The notes beneath the pieces are model-generated. The model did no database searches. It saw only the letters and a program-made list of their open reading frames with translations, and was not told the origin of the DNA. From Oscillospiraceae bacterium (lineage in GTDB: Bacteria; Bacillota; Clostridia; Oscillospirales; Ruminococcaceae), in assembly GCA_014799365.1 (NCBI GenBank), contig JAAVIF010000068.1, positions 1 to 34,100 of the forward strand: a stretch of 34,100 bases of DNA, in the 5' to 3' direction. Below, piece by piece: positions 17,803 through 26,551 of the stretch. Positions within the stretch are counted from its first letter, which is position 1, and each line of letters begins with the position of its first letter. The translations under genes were made by a program, and so were the position numbers.

Positions 17803-17926
17803 ATAAAAAAATAACAAAATATCGCTGTGGAAAACCGCATATTTATGTTAAATTGTACAAAATCTTGTTTTGCTTTTTGTGAAATAGTTTACAAGTCCGC
17901 AAAACCGGAAAGGAACTGCCAAAATC

Positions 17927-19033
17927 ATGACCGATATGAATCAAGCTTATGTTGCGGGAGCTTACTACCCCGTATCAACCACGACATACCTTAATCTGAC
18001 AGGCACAAGTCTGTCCTATTCCGACGTTATAGCTATCGGAAACCTTGAAAATCTGACCTATCTTAATTTAAACAATACAAAGATCGACGACGTTGCACCC
18101 TTGTCCAAGCTTACGCAGCTTACAATACTTTCGCTGAGCGGGAATAAAATTACCGATCCATCTCCCCTTGCTGCTCTGACCAAGCTTACATATCTGGATT
18201 TAAGGGACAACCCATTGAGACGGGATAAAACGGATATACTCGAAAGCAGCCTGACCGTGTGCAATCTGTCTTATGACGCGGCAAGCAGCGAATTAAACCT
18301 GCCTGTTGAAATAAACGGAGGAACTCATCTGAGCCTTGAAACCACCGAGCTTGAATTTACCGATACCGAGCTTACAAAAGAAGACTGCATAAATATTTCA
18401 AGGCTTGTTAACCTAAGCGAGCTGAGTATTACGCGCTGTAAGATCTCCAATATCGAAGCTTTGGGAGAATGTCCGAATTTATACAGACTTAGCTTGAACG
18501 AGGTAGACCCCATTGATCTCAGGCTTATTTCAAGACTTACCAAACTGGAAACGCTGAATATTTACAACTCCGATTTTACCAATTTAACGCCAATATCGGA
18601 GCTTGCCTCACTGGAGCAGCTTGAGCTTAACATTAACGGGATCGAGGATCTGACGCCTCTTTCAGGGCTGTCCGATCTGCACGCCCTGTCGCTTAACGTC
18701 AACAAAATTTCAGATATAAAACCGCTTGCGGGGCTTGCCGAGCTTACAAAGCTGGAGCTTTGGGGGAATCAGGTTTCCGATTTGTCCCCCCTTGCTACCC
18801 TTATCCATTTAAGCAATCTCAATTTGTTTGACAACCGTATTTCCGATCTGTCTCCTTTGGCAAATCATCTGAGCTTGACCAAGCTTAATTTGAAGAAAAA
18901 TTTAATAACCGATATTACTCCTCTCGCAAATTTAAGAAGTTTAAAGAATCTGTATCTTATCGCCAATCCCTTTACTCCCGAGCAAAGAGAGGCACAAAGA
19001 TTTTTGCTGCCCGACTGCAAGGTGTGGTGGTAA
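17927..19033 (+). CDS. Leucine-rich repeat protein (internalin-like repeats), no evident signal peptide
   Basis: Repeated LxxLxxLxLxxNxIxDLxPLAxL units of ~22 residues; N-terminus MTDMNQAYVAGAYYPV is not a signal sequence. Confidence 0.9.
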   Translation: MTDMNQAYVAGAYYPVSTTTYLNLTGTSLSYSDVIAIGNLENLTYLNLNNTKIDDVAPLSKLTQLTILSLSGNKITDPSPLAALTKLTYLDLRDNPLRRDKTDILESSLTVCNLSYDAASSELNLPVEINGGTHLSLETTELEFTDTELTKEDCINISRLVNLSELSITRCKISNIEALGECPNLYRLSLNEVDPIDLRLISRLTKLETLNIYNSDFTNLTPISELASLEQLELNINGIEDLTPLSGLSDLHALSLNVNKISDIKPLAGLAELTKLELWGNQVSDLSPLATLIHLSNLNLFDNRISDLSPLANHLSLTKLNLKKNLITDITPLANLRSLKNLYLIANPFTPEQREAQRFLLPDCKVWW

Positions 19034-19047
19034 ATAACAGCCGTAAA

Positions 19048-19092
19048 AACAAATCCCGCTTTCGTTATGAAAAAAGCGGGATTTTTAATTTT
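19048..19092 (+). terminator. Intrinsic terminator after the LRR gene
   Basis: AAATCCCGCTTT-cgttatg-AAAAAAGCGGGATTTTTAATTTTTT. Confidence 0.8.
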
Positions 19093-19126
19093 TTACAGCC
19101 CCTTGCGCCAGAAACACCAACAGGCA

Positions 19127-19582
19127 TTATTTGTATTTGCAGGTTCTGAACTTGCCGCCTATCCAAAATGTTGCCTCGATTGTATGAAACTTTATAAGTC
19201 TGAATTTAGGGTCGTCAATTCCCTTTTTGAAAAATCTGCGGTCGGTTTCATTCCAAATCTGCTCCTGTAATTCCCTGTCCTGTATAAATTCAACATTTCC
19301 TATCAGCGTTACGCTGTCGCCGCCTATGTGACAGCAAACGCTCGCTTTGGGATTATTTTCAAAATGCGTTACTTTTCCGTTTATATCGGAGCGTTTTGAG
19401 GATACAAAATAAATATCCCTGAAACCCTCCGCCCTTGCGACGGACAAAATACAGGTTCTGGGGTAACCCTTTTCGTTGATCGAGGTAAGCGCGGCTGTAT
19501 CGCACTCTTTTACCAGTGCGTCCGCTTTTTGCTCCAGCTCTGCCTGTCTTTCCTTCTGAATCTCATTTGCTGTTTTTTCCAT
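19127..19582 (-). CDS. Pyridoxamine 5'-phosphate oxidase-like FMN-binding protein
   Basis: DTAALTSINEKGYPRTCILSV...FVSSKRSDINGKVTHFENNPKASVCCH...VTLIGNVEFIQDRE. Confidence 0.8.
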   Translation of the reverse strand: MEKTANEIQKERQAELEQKADALVKECDTAALTSINEKGYPRTCILSVARAEGFRDIYFVSSKRSDINGKVTHFENNPKASVCCHIGGDSVTLIGNVEFIQDRELQEQIWNETDRRFFKKGIDDPKFRLIKFHTIEATFWIGGKFRTCKYK

Positions 19583-19603
19583 TATTATAATCCTCTCTTA
19601 AAT

Positions 19604-20155
19604 TCAATTCGATTTTTTTAAATAATCCACTAACGGCATTATGTATTTCTTGTCGGAAATATCAAAGGAGCTTTCGACGGCCTTCGCCATACCCGCTTCC
19701 AATCCGTCCTTGTCTTTTTTCTTTTTCAGCATAGATACGAAGCCTTTCATCATTATTTTATCAATGAAGGGCATTTTTTCATAGCACAAGCCGCCCTGCA
19801 TATAAAAATGAGGTATTTGCTCACGTTCCTCGGCGGTCAGGTTTTGTTCCCACACTTTTTTCAAAGTATCCTTAGTTTCGGGAGTGTCGGCAGGTGCAGC
19901 TCCCGTAGTGAAAATTATAAAGCGGTTTTTTCCCGTGCCGAACAGCTTTTTTGCTTTGGACAAGTTCTCTATAATCCCGGCGTGAAGCCTGCTTCCGAAA
20001 ATAACGGTGTCATATTCGCTTAATATTTCATTTACGCGCTTTTTTGTACATTCCTTAAAGCTAATCGGCGTCGCCTTTGTTTCCTCCGCTATCCATAAGG
20101 CGTACTTTTCAGTAAAGCCCGTCTTGCTGTTAAATATTACCGCCGTCTTATTCAT
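19604..20155 (-). CDS. Flavodoxin-domain protein
   Basis: MNKTAVIFNSKTGFTEKYALWIAEE...YDTVIFGSRLHAGII...FIIFTTGAAP. Confidence 0.82.
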   Translation of the reverse strand: MNKTAVIFNSKTGFTEKYALWIAEETKATPISFKECTKKRVNEILSEYDTVIFGSRLHAGIIENLSKAKKLFGTGKNRFIIFTTGAAPADTPETKDTLKKVWEQNLTAEEREQIPHFYMQGGLCYEKMPFIDKIMMKGFVSMLKKKKDKDGLEAGMAKAVESSFDISDKKYIMPLVDYLKKSN

Positions 20156-20726
20156 GGTTGTCTCCGTCCTCCTTTAACGCTTGATTTAAAAATGCTTGAT
20201 ACGCGTATTCCTGCTGTGAAAATATTTCCTCGGCAGGTATTCCGGGAATAGTACCCGAAAAGATCGCGCCTATGCCGATAGTGTAAATTATCATGTTTAA
20301 ATGAAGCTGCTTTGCTTTTGAAACACTGATATTCAGTCTCTCGGAAATCGCTTCGGCAAGCTGCGGGTCTGCTTCTTCCCTGTAAAGCTCCTCCAAAGTA
20401 GAAACGTTCTCTCTTTGGCGAAATATGAACATTTTGTAAATATTAGGTTCTTCCTTTGCCAATTGCAGATGTACCCGACCCGTTCCCCGAAAAGGGTCAG
20501 TCTTATCGATTCGTGCGGCAGTATACTCTTTTACATAGGTTTTCGCCTTTTCCGCAACTTCCTTTCGCAGCCCTTCCATGCTTGCGCAGTATGTGTAAAT
20601 CGGCTGTACGGAACAGCAAAGCCTTTTGGCAATGGCTTTTACCGTTATTTGTTCGATCCCTCCCTCTCTTGCCAATTCAAAGGCGGCATTTACAACCATT
20701 TCCTTGGTGATTTTTTGTTTTGGCAT
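20148..20726 (-). CDS. TetR/AcrR-family transcriptional regulator
   Basis: N-terminal HTH: KEMVVNAAFELAREGGIEQITVKAIAKRLCCSVQPIYTYCASMEGLRKEV. Confidence 0.88.
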   Translation of the reverse strand: MPKQKITKEMVVNAAFELAREGGIEQITVKAIAKRLCCSVQPIYTYCASMEGLRKEVAEKAKTYVKEYTAARIDKTDPFRGTGRVHLQLAKEEPNIYKMFIFRQRENVSTLEELYREEADPQLAEAISERLNISVSKAKQLHLNMIIYTIGIGAIFSGTIPGIPAEEIFSQQEYAYQAFLNQALKEDGDNHE

Positions 20727-20745
20727 TTTTGCTGCTCCTTTTCAT

Positions 20746-20790
20746 AATATAACCAATTTATATAAACTAATTATATAAATTGGTTATATT
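20746..20790. promoter_or_regulatory. 45-bp palindromic operator, probably for the adjacent TetR
   Basis: AATATAACCAATTTATATAA-actaa-TTATATAAATTGGTTATATT; 20-bp perfect arms. Confidence 0.8.
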
Positions 20791-20816
20791 ATATCACGCA
20801 TGTCCGATTTTGTCAA
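20788..20816 (-). promoter_or_regulatory. Consensus sigma-A promoter of the tetR operon, overlapping the operator
   Basis: Minus strand TTGACA, 17 nt, TATAAT. Confidence 0.8.
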
Positions 20817-20962
20817 GTGAAATTATATAATATCATTTTTATACTAATGGTATAAATTTTTATATTTTACACAGAATTTAAAATCTCCCGACCTAAAGCA
20901 ACAAGAACTTGCCAAAATCGGGAGATTATTTTATATACAAAAAGTATAATATGCCAAAATAT

Positions 20963-21445
20963 TTACCCTACGTTAATTTCTTCTATCAGCTTTTCCTCCG
21001 CAGCGGCCGCGTCAACATGACAAATCAAATAAGCGACTTCCCTTTCGCTTCCCACTACCGTAGCGTTAGCCGACTCCACCTGTTCGGGATAAAAAGCAAA
21101 ATCGTTAATAAGCGATTCCCTTCTTGCTTCCAAAGCCTCCACCGCTTTGCCTACCTCTCCGTCCTTTACCTTTAAAATAATAACCTCCACCACGTCAACG
21201 CTTAACATCTGCTGAACTACGGCATAGTCCTCGGCTATTGACAGATCAATTCCCATTTCCCCGATCCTGCTTTCATCCGTAACATCGATAAGCTGAGGAA
21301 AATCAATGCTGTTTACAACCGTATTCAACAGCTCCGCCGCAGTTTTATCGGTCTTACTTACAACGCCGCCTTCATTTGAGGAGCAGGCATTTAACATAAG
21401 CATAAGCGAAACTATCACCGCCAAAAAGGCCGTTATTTTTTTCAT
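20963..21445 (-). CDS. DUF4358-like lipoprotein
   Basis: MKKITAFLAVIVSLMLMLNACSS lipobox; TAAELLNTVVNSIDFPQLIDV... resembling DUF4358 proteins. Confidence 0.75.
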   Translation of the reverse strand: MKKITAFLAVIVSLMLMLNACSSNEGGVVSKTDKTAAELLNTVVNSIDFPQLIDVTDESRIGEMGIDLSIAEDYAVVQQMLSVDVVEVIILKVKDGEVGKAVEALEARRESLINDFAFYPEQVESANATVVGSEREVAYLICHVDAAAAEEKLIEEINVG

Positions 21446-22575
21446 AATCCAAACCTCTCTTTCATAATTCCTTTGACAAATTCCGCGTTTTTTTCGCTGT
21501 ACCAAGGCAGCTTGTCCAAGGTAAGACAGTAGTCGTTCTCAAAAAAGCTTTTTAACTCGCTTTCCGAGAATTTCTCGGGATTATGCAGCGGCAGGCCGTT
21601 TTTATCGAAAACGGGACGGTAATGCTCGTCTCTTTTATAAACGAACCCGCCCCACCACGGAAGCCACCACAGCCATTTTACATTATCCTTTTTCAGGTTT
21701 TCCGGGTCGGGCATATAACCGCATTCCGACAGTGCAGCCCTTTTGCCGTAGGTATATGAGGTAACATCAAGGTATCTTTCCTTTTGGGAAGAGTGGTCGA
21801 GAGGCAATTCCGAGTATATATCCTCTCCGCAAAAATCAAAGGTGTTTGGATTTACCGCCATTTCTCTGCTTTGACCGTTCCATACCCATATTAAATTGGT
21901 AAGCCTGTGATAGTTTTCCAAACGGTCGAAAATAATATACCAAAGCTTTTTGTAGGCCCTTACCGATTCCCCTCCGTCGTTCTTTCGGTTTCCCCACCAG
22001 AACCAGTTCCCGTCCGCTTCATGCAGGGGACGCCACAATACGGGAATATCCTCCGCTTCAAACCTCTTCAGCTCACTCGCCACCTTATCTATTTCCTCGA
22101 CGGCAAATTTGTATTCCGCCGTACCCTCCTCAACCGCCTTTATAATATCAAAGCTTGTTTTGCGGTCATAGTTCGTGGTCTTATAGTAAAACGCCCAATC
22201 GCAGTTTGCGGTATCGTTTATATTGTCGGGAGCATACCAGTGCCAGCACATAGTGATTATACAGCCGCTGTTTTTAGCCCAGTAAATCGCGCGGTCGGTC
22301 TGCGGCTGCTTAAGCTTCTTGTCAATATCCATAAAATCATAGCCCCTGACAGCGGGTAAGCGGTTTGTAATTCGATAATATACCGCATCCTCCAGCTCGG
22401 AGGGCTGTAAATACTGCTGTCCGCTTAAAATATTTTTCCCGTATATGGATTTCATATATTCAAAAAGCTTTTTTGTGGTTTCATTTGCGTTGCTTGAAAC
22501 AAGACAGTCGGGATCGACCTTCTTTTCTTCAAGCTCTTTTAAAAGTTTGTTCATATTTGTTTTATATATGCTCAT
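21442..22575 (-). CDS. Glycoside hydrolase, GH26 beta-mannanase-like, no signal peptide
   Basis: ILSGQQ, AVRGYDFMD, ITMCWHWYAP, DIPVLWRPLHEADGNWFWWG, NLIWVWNGQ. Confidence 0.87.
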   Translation of the reverse strand: MSIYKTNMNKLLKELEEKKVDPDCLVSSNANETTKKLFEYMKSIYGKNILSGQQYLQPSELEDAVYYRITNRLPAVRGYDFMDIDKKLKQPQTDRAIYWAKNSGCIITMCWHWYAPDNINDTANCDWAFYYKTTNYDRKTSFDIIKAVEEGTAEYKFAVEEIDKVASELKRFEAEDIPVLWRPLHEADGNWFWWGNRKNDGGESVRAYKKLWYIIFDRLENYHRLTNLIWVWNGQSREMAVNPNTFDFCGEDIYSELPLDHSSQKERYLDVTSYTYGKRAALSECGYMPDPENLKKDNVKWLWWLPWWGGFVYKRDEHYRPVFDKNGLPLHNPEKFSESELKSFFENDYCLTLDKLPWYSEKNAEFVKGIMKERFGL

Positions 22576-22598
22576 TTTTCCTCCGAAACAATGAAAAA

Positions 22599-22642
22599 TA
22601 AATAAGCTTCAAATTCCAAAGAACTTGAAGCTTACCTGTTTT
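22599..22642 (-). terminator. Hairpin between the YjfB-like and GH26 genes
   Basis: AAGCTTCAA-attccaaagaac-TTGAAGCTT. Confidence 0.5.
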
Positions 22643-22647
22643 ACAAC

Positions 22648-22842
22648 TTATGCTCTCACATCAAGCAGCGAGCCTACGCCCTCAGAGGGCATCGGTACGC
22701 TCTCGATCGCTTCGATAAGCTGTGCGCTTGCTGCTTCCTGACTGTCCATTACATTACGAAACATTTTCAAAGAAGCAGCGGACTGTGCGCTTTGCAGTGA
22801 CATATTCACCGACATCGCTGCAATTGCGGATACATAATCCAT
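22648..22842 (-). CDS. YjfB-family putative motility protein
   Basis: 64 aa; MDYVSAIAAMSVNMSLQSAQSAASLKMFRNVMDSQEAASAQLIEAIE; strong RBS (aaggaggg). Confidence 0.75.
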   Translation of the reverse strand: MDYVSAIAAMSVNMSLQSAQSAASLKMFRNVMDSQEAASAQLIEAIESVPMPSEGVGSLLDVRA

Positions 22843-22909
22843 AAGTCCACCCTCCTTTCCTGATTTTTACAACAATATTTTATCATAGCTTTTTTTAAAA
22901 GTCAACAGG

Positions 22910-24859
22910 TTACAGAACAGTTTTTTCATCATTTTCCTTTTTCAGCATATTACACAATTCTGTAATTCCCATTTTACCTATATCACCGCGTTTTCTGCAG
23001 CGAACGGAGGCGTTTCTTTCCTCAACCTCGTTATCGCCGATAACAAGCATATAATTTACCTTGTTCATCTGCGCTTCACGGATTTTGTAACCGATCTTTT
23101 CGCTTCTGGTGTCTATCTCGCAGCGAATACCTATCTCGTCAAGTGCTTTTCCTATCTCATAGCAAAAATCGTTGTGGCGGTCGGCTATGGGAAGTATTTT
23201 GACCTGCGTGGAAGAAAGCCAGAGAGGAAGCGCGCCCGCGTATTTTTCCAGCACATACGCCAGTGTGCGCTCGTAGCAGCCCAGACTGGTGCGGTGAATG
23301 ATATAGGGATTCTTCTTTGTGCCGTCAACGTCTACGTACTCCATACCGAAAAGCTTGGCAAGAAGCATGTCTATTTGTATGGTGACAAGGGTATCTTCCT
23401 TGCCGAACACGTTTTTATACTGAATATCCAGCTTAGGTCCGTAAAAAGCGGCTTCATCTATACCGACAGTATATTCTACGCCCAGATCGTCAAGTATTGT
23501 CTTCATGGTAGCCTGCGCCAGCTCCCACTGCTCGGCGGTACCCTCGTACTTGTTCTTGGGATTGGCGGGATCCCACTGAGAGAAGCGGAAGGTGCAGTCC
23601 TCAAGAAGTCCCACGGTACCCAGCATATATTTGGCAAGCTCCAGGCAGTTCTTAAACTCCTCTTCAAGCTGTTCGGGTCTTAAAATATAGTGTCCCTCGG
23701 AAATGGTAAACTGTCTTACTCTTATAAGTCCGTGCATTTCACCGCTGTCCTCGTTGCGGAAAAGCGTGGAGGTCTCGGTAAGACGCATTGGCAGATCGCG
23801 GTACGAACGCTGACGGTTAAGAAATACCTGATACTGGAACGGGCATGTCATGGGACGCAGCGCAAAGCACTCCTTTGTCTCGTCATCGGGATCGCCCAAT
23901 ACAAACATTCCGTCAAGGTAATGATCCCAGTGTCCCGAAATTTTATAAAGCTCGCGCTTGGCCATGTAGGGAGTTTTGGTAAGCATACAGCCGTGCTTTG
24001 CCTCAACGTCCTCCACCCACCTCTGCATGATCTGGATAACCTTTGCTCCCTTGGGCAGCAGAATGGGCAGACCCTGTCCGATATAATCAACGGTGGTAAA
24101 GTATTCAAGCTCTCTGCCGATCTTGTTGTGATCGCGCTTTTTGGCTTCCTCTAATCTGTCAAGATGCTCCTGTAATTCGGAAGCCTTGGGGAAAGCCGTG
24201 CCGTAAATACGGGAAAGCATTTTGTTCTTTGCGTCGCCTCTCCAGTATGAACCCGTGACCGAGGTAAGCTTAAACGCCTTGACCGCGGAAACGTTCATAA
24301 GGTGAGGACCGGCGCAAAGGTCGGTAAAGTCGCCCTGAGTATAAAAGCTGATGTCCTCGCCCTTGTCCGCATGCTCCTTGCACAGCTCAGCTTTATAGGG
24401 TTCTCCCTCGTCCTCCAGCTTTTTCATTGCCTCCTCGGGAGAGAGATAGAACTGTACCGGCTCCGCGCCCTCTTTTACTATCTTTTTCATCTCGGCTTCG
24501 ATCTTGGTAAGGTCATCGGCGGTAAAGGGGGTCTCTACGTCGAAATCGTAATAAAATCCGTTCTCGATAGCGGGTCCTATGGCAAGCTTTGCGTCGGGGA
24601 AAAGTCTTTTTACGGCTTGCGCAAGTATATGAGAAGCAGTGTGACGAAATGCCTTTCTGCCGTCCTCGTCATCAAATGTAAGTATTTCAAGCGAGGAGTC
24701 TTTATCGATGCAAGTTCGTAAATCACACACTTTTCCGTCAATTTTCGCGGCGCAGGCGGCTCTTGCCAGTCCCGCACTGATGTCCTTGGCAATGTCATAA
24801 GCGGTGGTGCCGTTCTGATACTCCTTTACGACGTTGTCCTTCAATGTGATTTGCATCAT
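22910..24859 (-). CDS. thrS: Threonyl-tRNA synthetase
   Basis: TGS domain, HTASHILAQAVKRLFPDAKLAIGP, FALRPMTCPFQYQVF, RLTETSTLFRNEDSGEMHGLIRVRQFT; RBS ggaggaattg; start at 24859 rather than the upstream call at 24934. Confidence 0.96.
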   Translation of the reverse strand: MMQITLKDNVVKEYQNGTTAYDIAKDISAGLARAACAAKIDGKVCDLRTCIDKDSSLEILTFDDEDGRKAFRHTASHILAQAVKRLFPDAKLAIGPAIENGFYYDFDVETPFTADDLTKIEAEMKKIVKEGAEPVQFYLSPEEAMKKLEDEGEPYKAELCKEHADKGEDISFYTQGDFTDLCAGPHLMNVSAVKAFKLTSVTGSYWRGDAKNKMLSRIYGTAFPKASELQEHLDRLEEAKKRDHNKIGRELEYFTTVDYIGQGLPILLPKGAKVIQIMQRWVEDVEAKHGCMLTKTPYMAKRELYKISGHWDHYLDGMFVLGDPDDETKECFALRPMTCPFQYQVFLNRQRSYRDLPMRLTETSTLFRNEDSGEMHGLIRVRQFTISEGHYILRPEQLEEEFKNCLELAKYMLGTVGLLEDCTFRFSQWDPANPKNKYEGTAEQWELAQATMKTILDDLGVEYTVGIDEAAFYGPKLDIQYKNVFGKEDTLVTIQIDMLLAKLFGMEYVDVDGTKKNPYIIHRTSLGCYERTLAYVLEKYAGALPLWLSSTQVKILPIADRHNDFCYEIGKALDEIGIRCEIDTRSEKIGYKIREAQMNKVNYMLVIGDNEVEERNASVRCRKRGDIGKMGITELCNMLKKENDEKTVL

Positions 24860-24907
24860 CAATTCCTCCGTTTTTTTAATTTTTGCGGCCCGTTTCGGCT
24901 TGCGGTC

Positions 24908-24961
24908 ATACCAATTCCTTTTGAACTGACGCAATACCCACAGTTAAAAAAAGGATCAGTG
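24908..24961. repeat. Short single-hairpin element (54 bp) in the thrS leader
   Basis: ATACCAATTCCTTTTGAACTGACGCAATACCCACAGTTAAAAAAAGGATCAGTGT; homologous to 25132-25186 and 33726-33781. Confidence 0.8.
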
Positions 24962-24985
24962 TTAACCATAAAACGGTCCTTGATT

Positions 24986-25014
24986 ATTTTATCACTTTAA
25001 GGGCAAAATGTCAA
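24986..25014 (-). promoter_or_regulatory. Sigma-A promoter of thrS
   Basis: Minus strand TTGACA, 17 nt, TAAAAT. Confidence 0.7.
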
Positions 25015-25068
25015 TGGAAATTATTTTTTTGGCGGTACAAAAAACATCAACAAAAGAAACAAAAAAAC

Positions 25069-25097
25069 TTGCAATATGTTAAAATATTTGTTATAAT
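25069..25097 (+). promoter_or_regulatory. Sigma-A promoter of the VWA-like gene
   Basis: TTGCAA, 17 nt, TATAAT. Confidence 0.65.
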
Positions 25098-25131
25098 ATA
25101 GTAAAGAATATTTTCAGCGAATACTCAAATA

Positions 25132-25186
25132 ATACCAATCCCTTTTTAAACTGATGCAATACCCGCAGTTTTAAAGGGATCAGTAT
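25132..25186. repeat. Short single-hairpin element (55 bp) in the leader of the VWA-like gene
   Basis: ATACCAATCCCTTTTTAAACTGATGCAATACCCGCAGTTTTAAAGGGATCAGTAT. Confidence 0.8.
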
Positions 25187-25206
25187 AAGAATCGGAGGGC
25201 AATGTA

Positions 25207-25809
25207 ATGGATAACAATCTGCATGAGCTTGTATTTATTTTTGACCAAAGCACGGAGATTGAAAAACAGTACACGGACGCACAAAAGGGCTTTATTGCTC
25301 TTATAGACGCGCAAAAGAAAGCGAAAACAAACACAAACGTTACAATCGACGTTTTCGGCAGCGAATATCTTAATGTTTGCGACGGCATTTCCATCAATGA
25401 CGTAAAATTTGCGGACGAGCTTTTCCCTCTCAGCGGAGTATGTCCTTTAACGGATTCGGCGGTAAAAGCCATTGACGATGTGGGAATAAGGCTCAACAGG
25501 ACGTATGAGAACTGCCGCCCCTCAAAGGTGATTGTCACCATTGTAACCTTCGGAAGGGACAACGCCAGCAAAAAGCACACCTATGACGAGCTGGCGGAGA
25601 TAATAAGGCGTCAGACCGAGGTTTACAAATGGAGCTTTTTCCTGCTTACCGATTTTTCCATAAATATGGAAAAGCTGAATATTCCCGAGGACAATACCGT
25701 TATCGTTAAGAAGAATGAAACGGACGGATTCAAAAAGGCCTATGAGGAGCTTAACGAAAAAATTACCGCGCTAAGAGATAAAATATCTTCGGAAAACAAT
25801 ACGCAATAA
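25207..25809 (+). CDS. VWA-like domain protein with degenerate MIDAS
   Basis: HELVFIFDQSTEIEKQY (DxSTE instead of DxSxS), CPLTDSAVKAIDDV, SKVIVTIVTFGRDNASKKHTYDEL. Confidence 0.65.
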   Translation: MDNNLHELVFIFDQSTEIEKQYTDAQKGFIALIDAQKKAKTNTNVTIDVFGSEYLNVCDGISINDVKFADELFPLSGVCPLTDSAVKAIDDVGIRLNRTYENCRPSKVIVTIVTFGRDNASKKHTYDELAEIIRRQTEVYKWSFFLLTDFSINMEKLNIPEDNTVIVKKNETDGFKKAYEELNEKITALRDKISSENNTQ

Positions 25810-25852
25810 TTTTTTATACTAAATTTAAATCAACAAGAGAAAGGACGCATAA

Positions 25853-26476
25853 ATGACACAGGCACAGATTTCGGAGATTGCGTCAACGGTCAACGCCGCA
25901 TCGGATTCGATATACGAAGCCTTGAAGTACGTATATTTCGTATGCTGCGATGACTTTTACAAAATCAACGTAAAAGACGTTTTTAAAATCGCTCTCAGCA
26001 ATGTGACCGACAGCAGGATATTAAGCAACTTGGGCTTTAAGCTGTACCCCGAAAAGATCGGAGATCTGAAAAATCCTCAGTTTGAGGAAGTGAAAAAGCT
26101 TATAAGCTACGCATTTGCAGTAAGACTGCCTTTTATAAAAAAATATCTTCCGCTGAAATCAAGCTTTACCGACGGCGATCTGAGAGATATGTTCAAGGCG
26201 GTTTGCGATTCGGGCGCGCGGAATATCGACAATATAATCACCATGGATTTTAAAACCAGCTTAAAGACAGCCACCAAGCAGAGAGAACAGGACGAGCCCG
26301 TTTTTGAAACCGAGTGGTTTAAAACATGGGTTTACGCCTACGGAAAAGAATTTGCGGTGATCAACAACAAAAATATGTTCTTTTTAGGCTGTGCCGACGC
26401 CTTGTTCGCTTTATACTGGGCCGCCCTTACGGACAAGCTTGTTGACATAGTTAAAAGCTCAATAACCGTATATTAA
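25853..26476 (+). CDS. Uncharacterised protein, partner of the VWA-like gene
   Basis: 207-aa ORF with RBS (agaaaggac); no family recognised. Confidence 0.7.
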   Translation: MTQAQISEIASTVNAASDSIYEALKYVYFVCCDDFYKINVKDVFKIALSNVTDSRILSNLGFKLYPEKIGDLKNPQFEEVKKLISYAFAVRLPFIKKYLPLKSSFTDGDLRDMFKAVCDSGARNIDNIITMDFKTSLKTATKQREQDEPVFETEWFKTWVYAYGKEFAVINNKNMFFLGCADALFALYWAALTDKLVDIVKSSITVY

Positions 26477-26487
26477 AATAACTATAC

Positions 26488-26522
26488 TCAAAAATTTCCC
26501 TTTTAACGGGAAATTTTGTTTG
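26488..26522 (+). terminator. Intrinsic terminator
   Basis: AAAATTTCCC-ttttaac-GGGAAATTTTGTTTG. Confidence 0.7.
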
Positions 26523-26551
26523 TAGAATAAAAAACGAAAAGGAAAAACATC

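Noticed and set aside
20838-20870. tatactaatggtata as another element copy
   Set aside because: Too short, with no complementary distal terminus; likely chance in AT-rich DNA.
24860-24934. N-terminal extension of ThrS called from 24934
   Set aside because: The extension reads through part of the repeat element; a strong RBS precedes the ATGATG at 24854-24859.
24860-25015. Possible T-box riboswitch upstream of thrS
   Set aside because: No T-box consensus (AGGGTGGNACCGCG) or matching terminator seen; the leader instead holds a dispersed repeat element.
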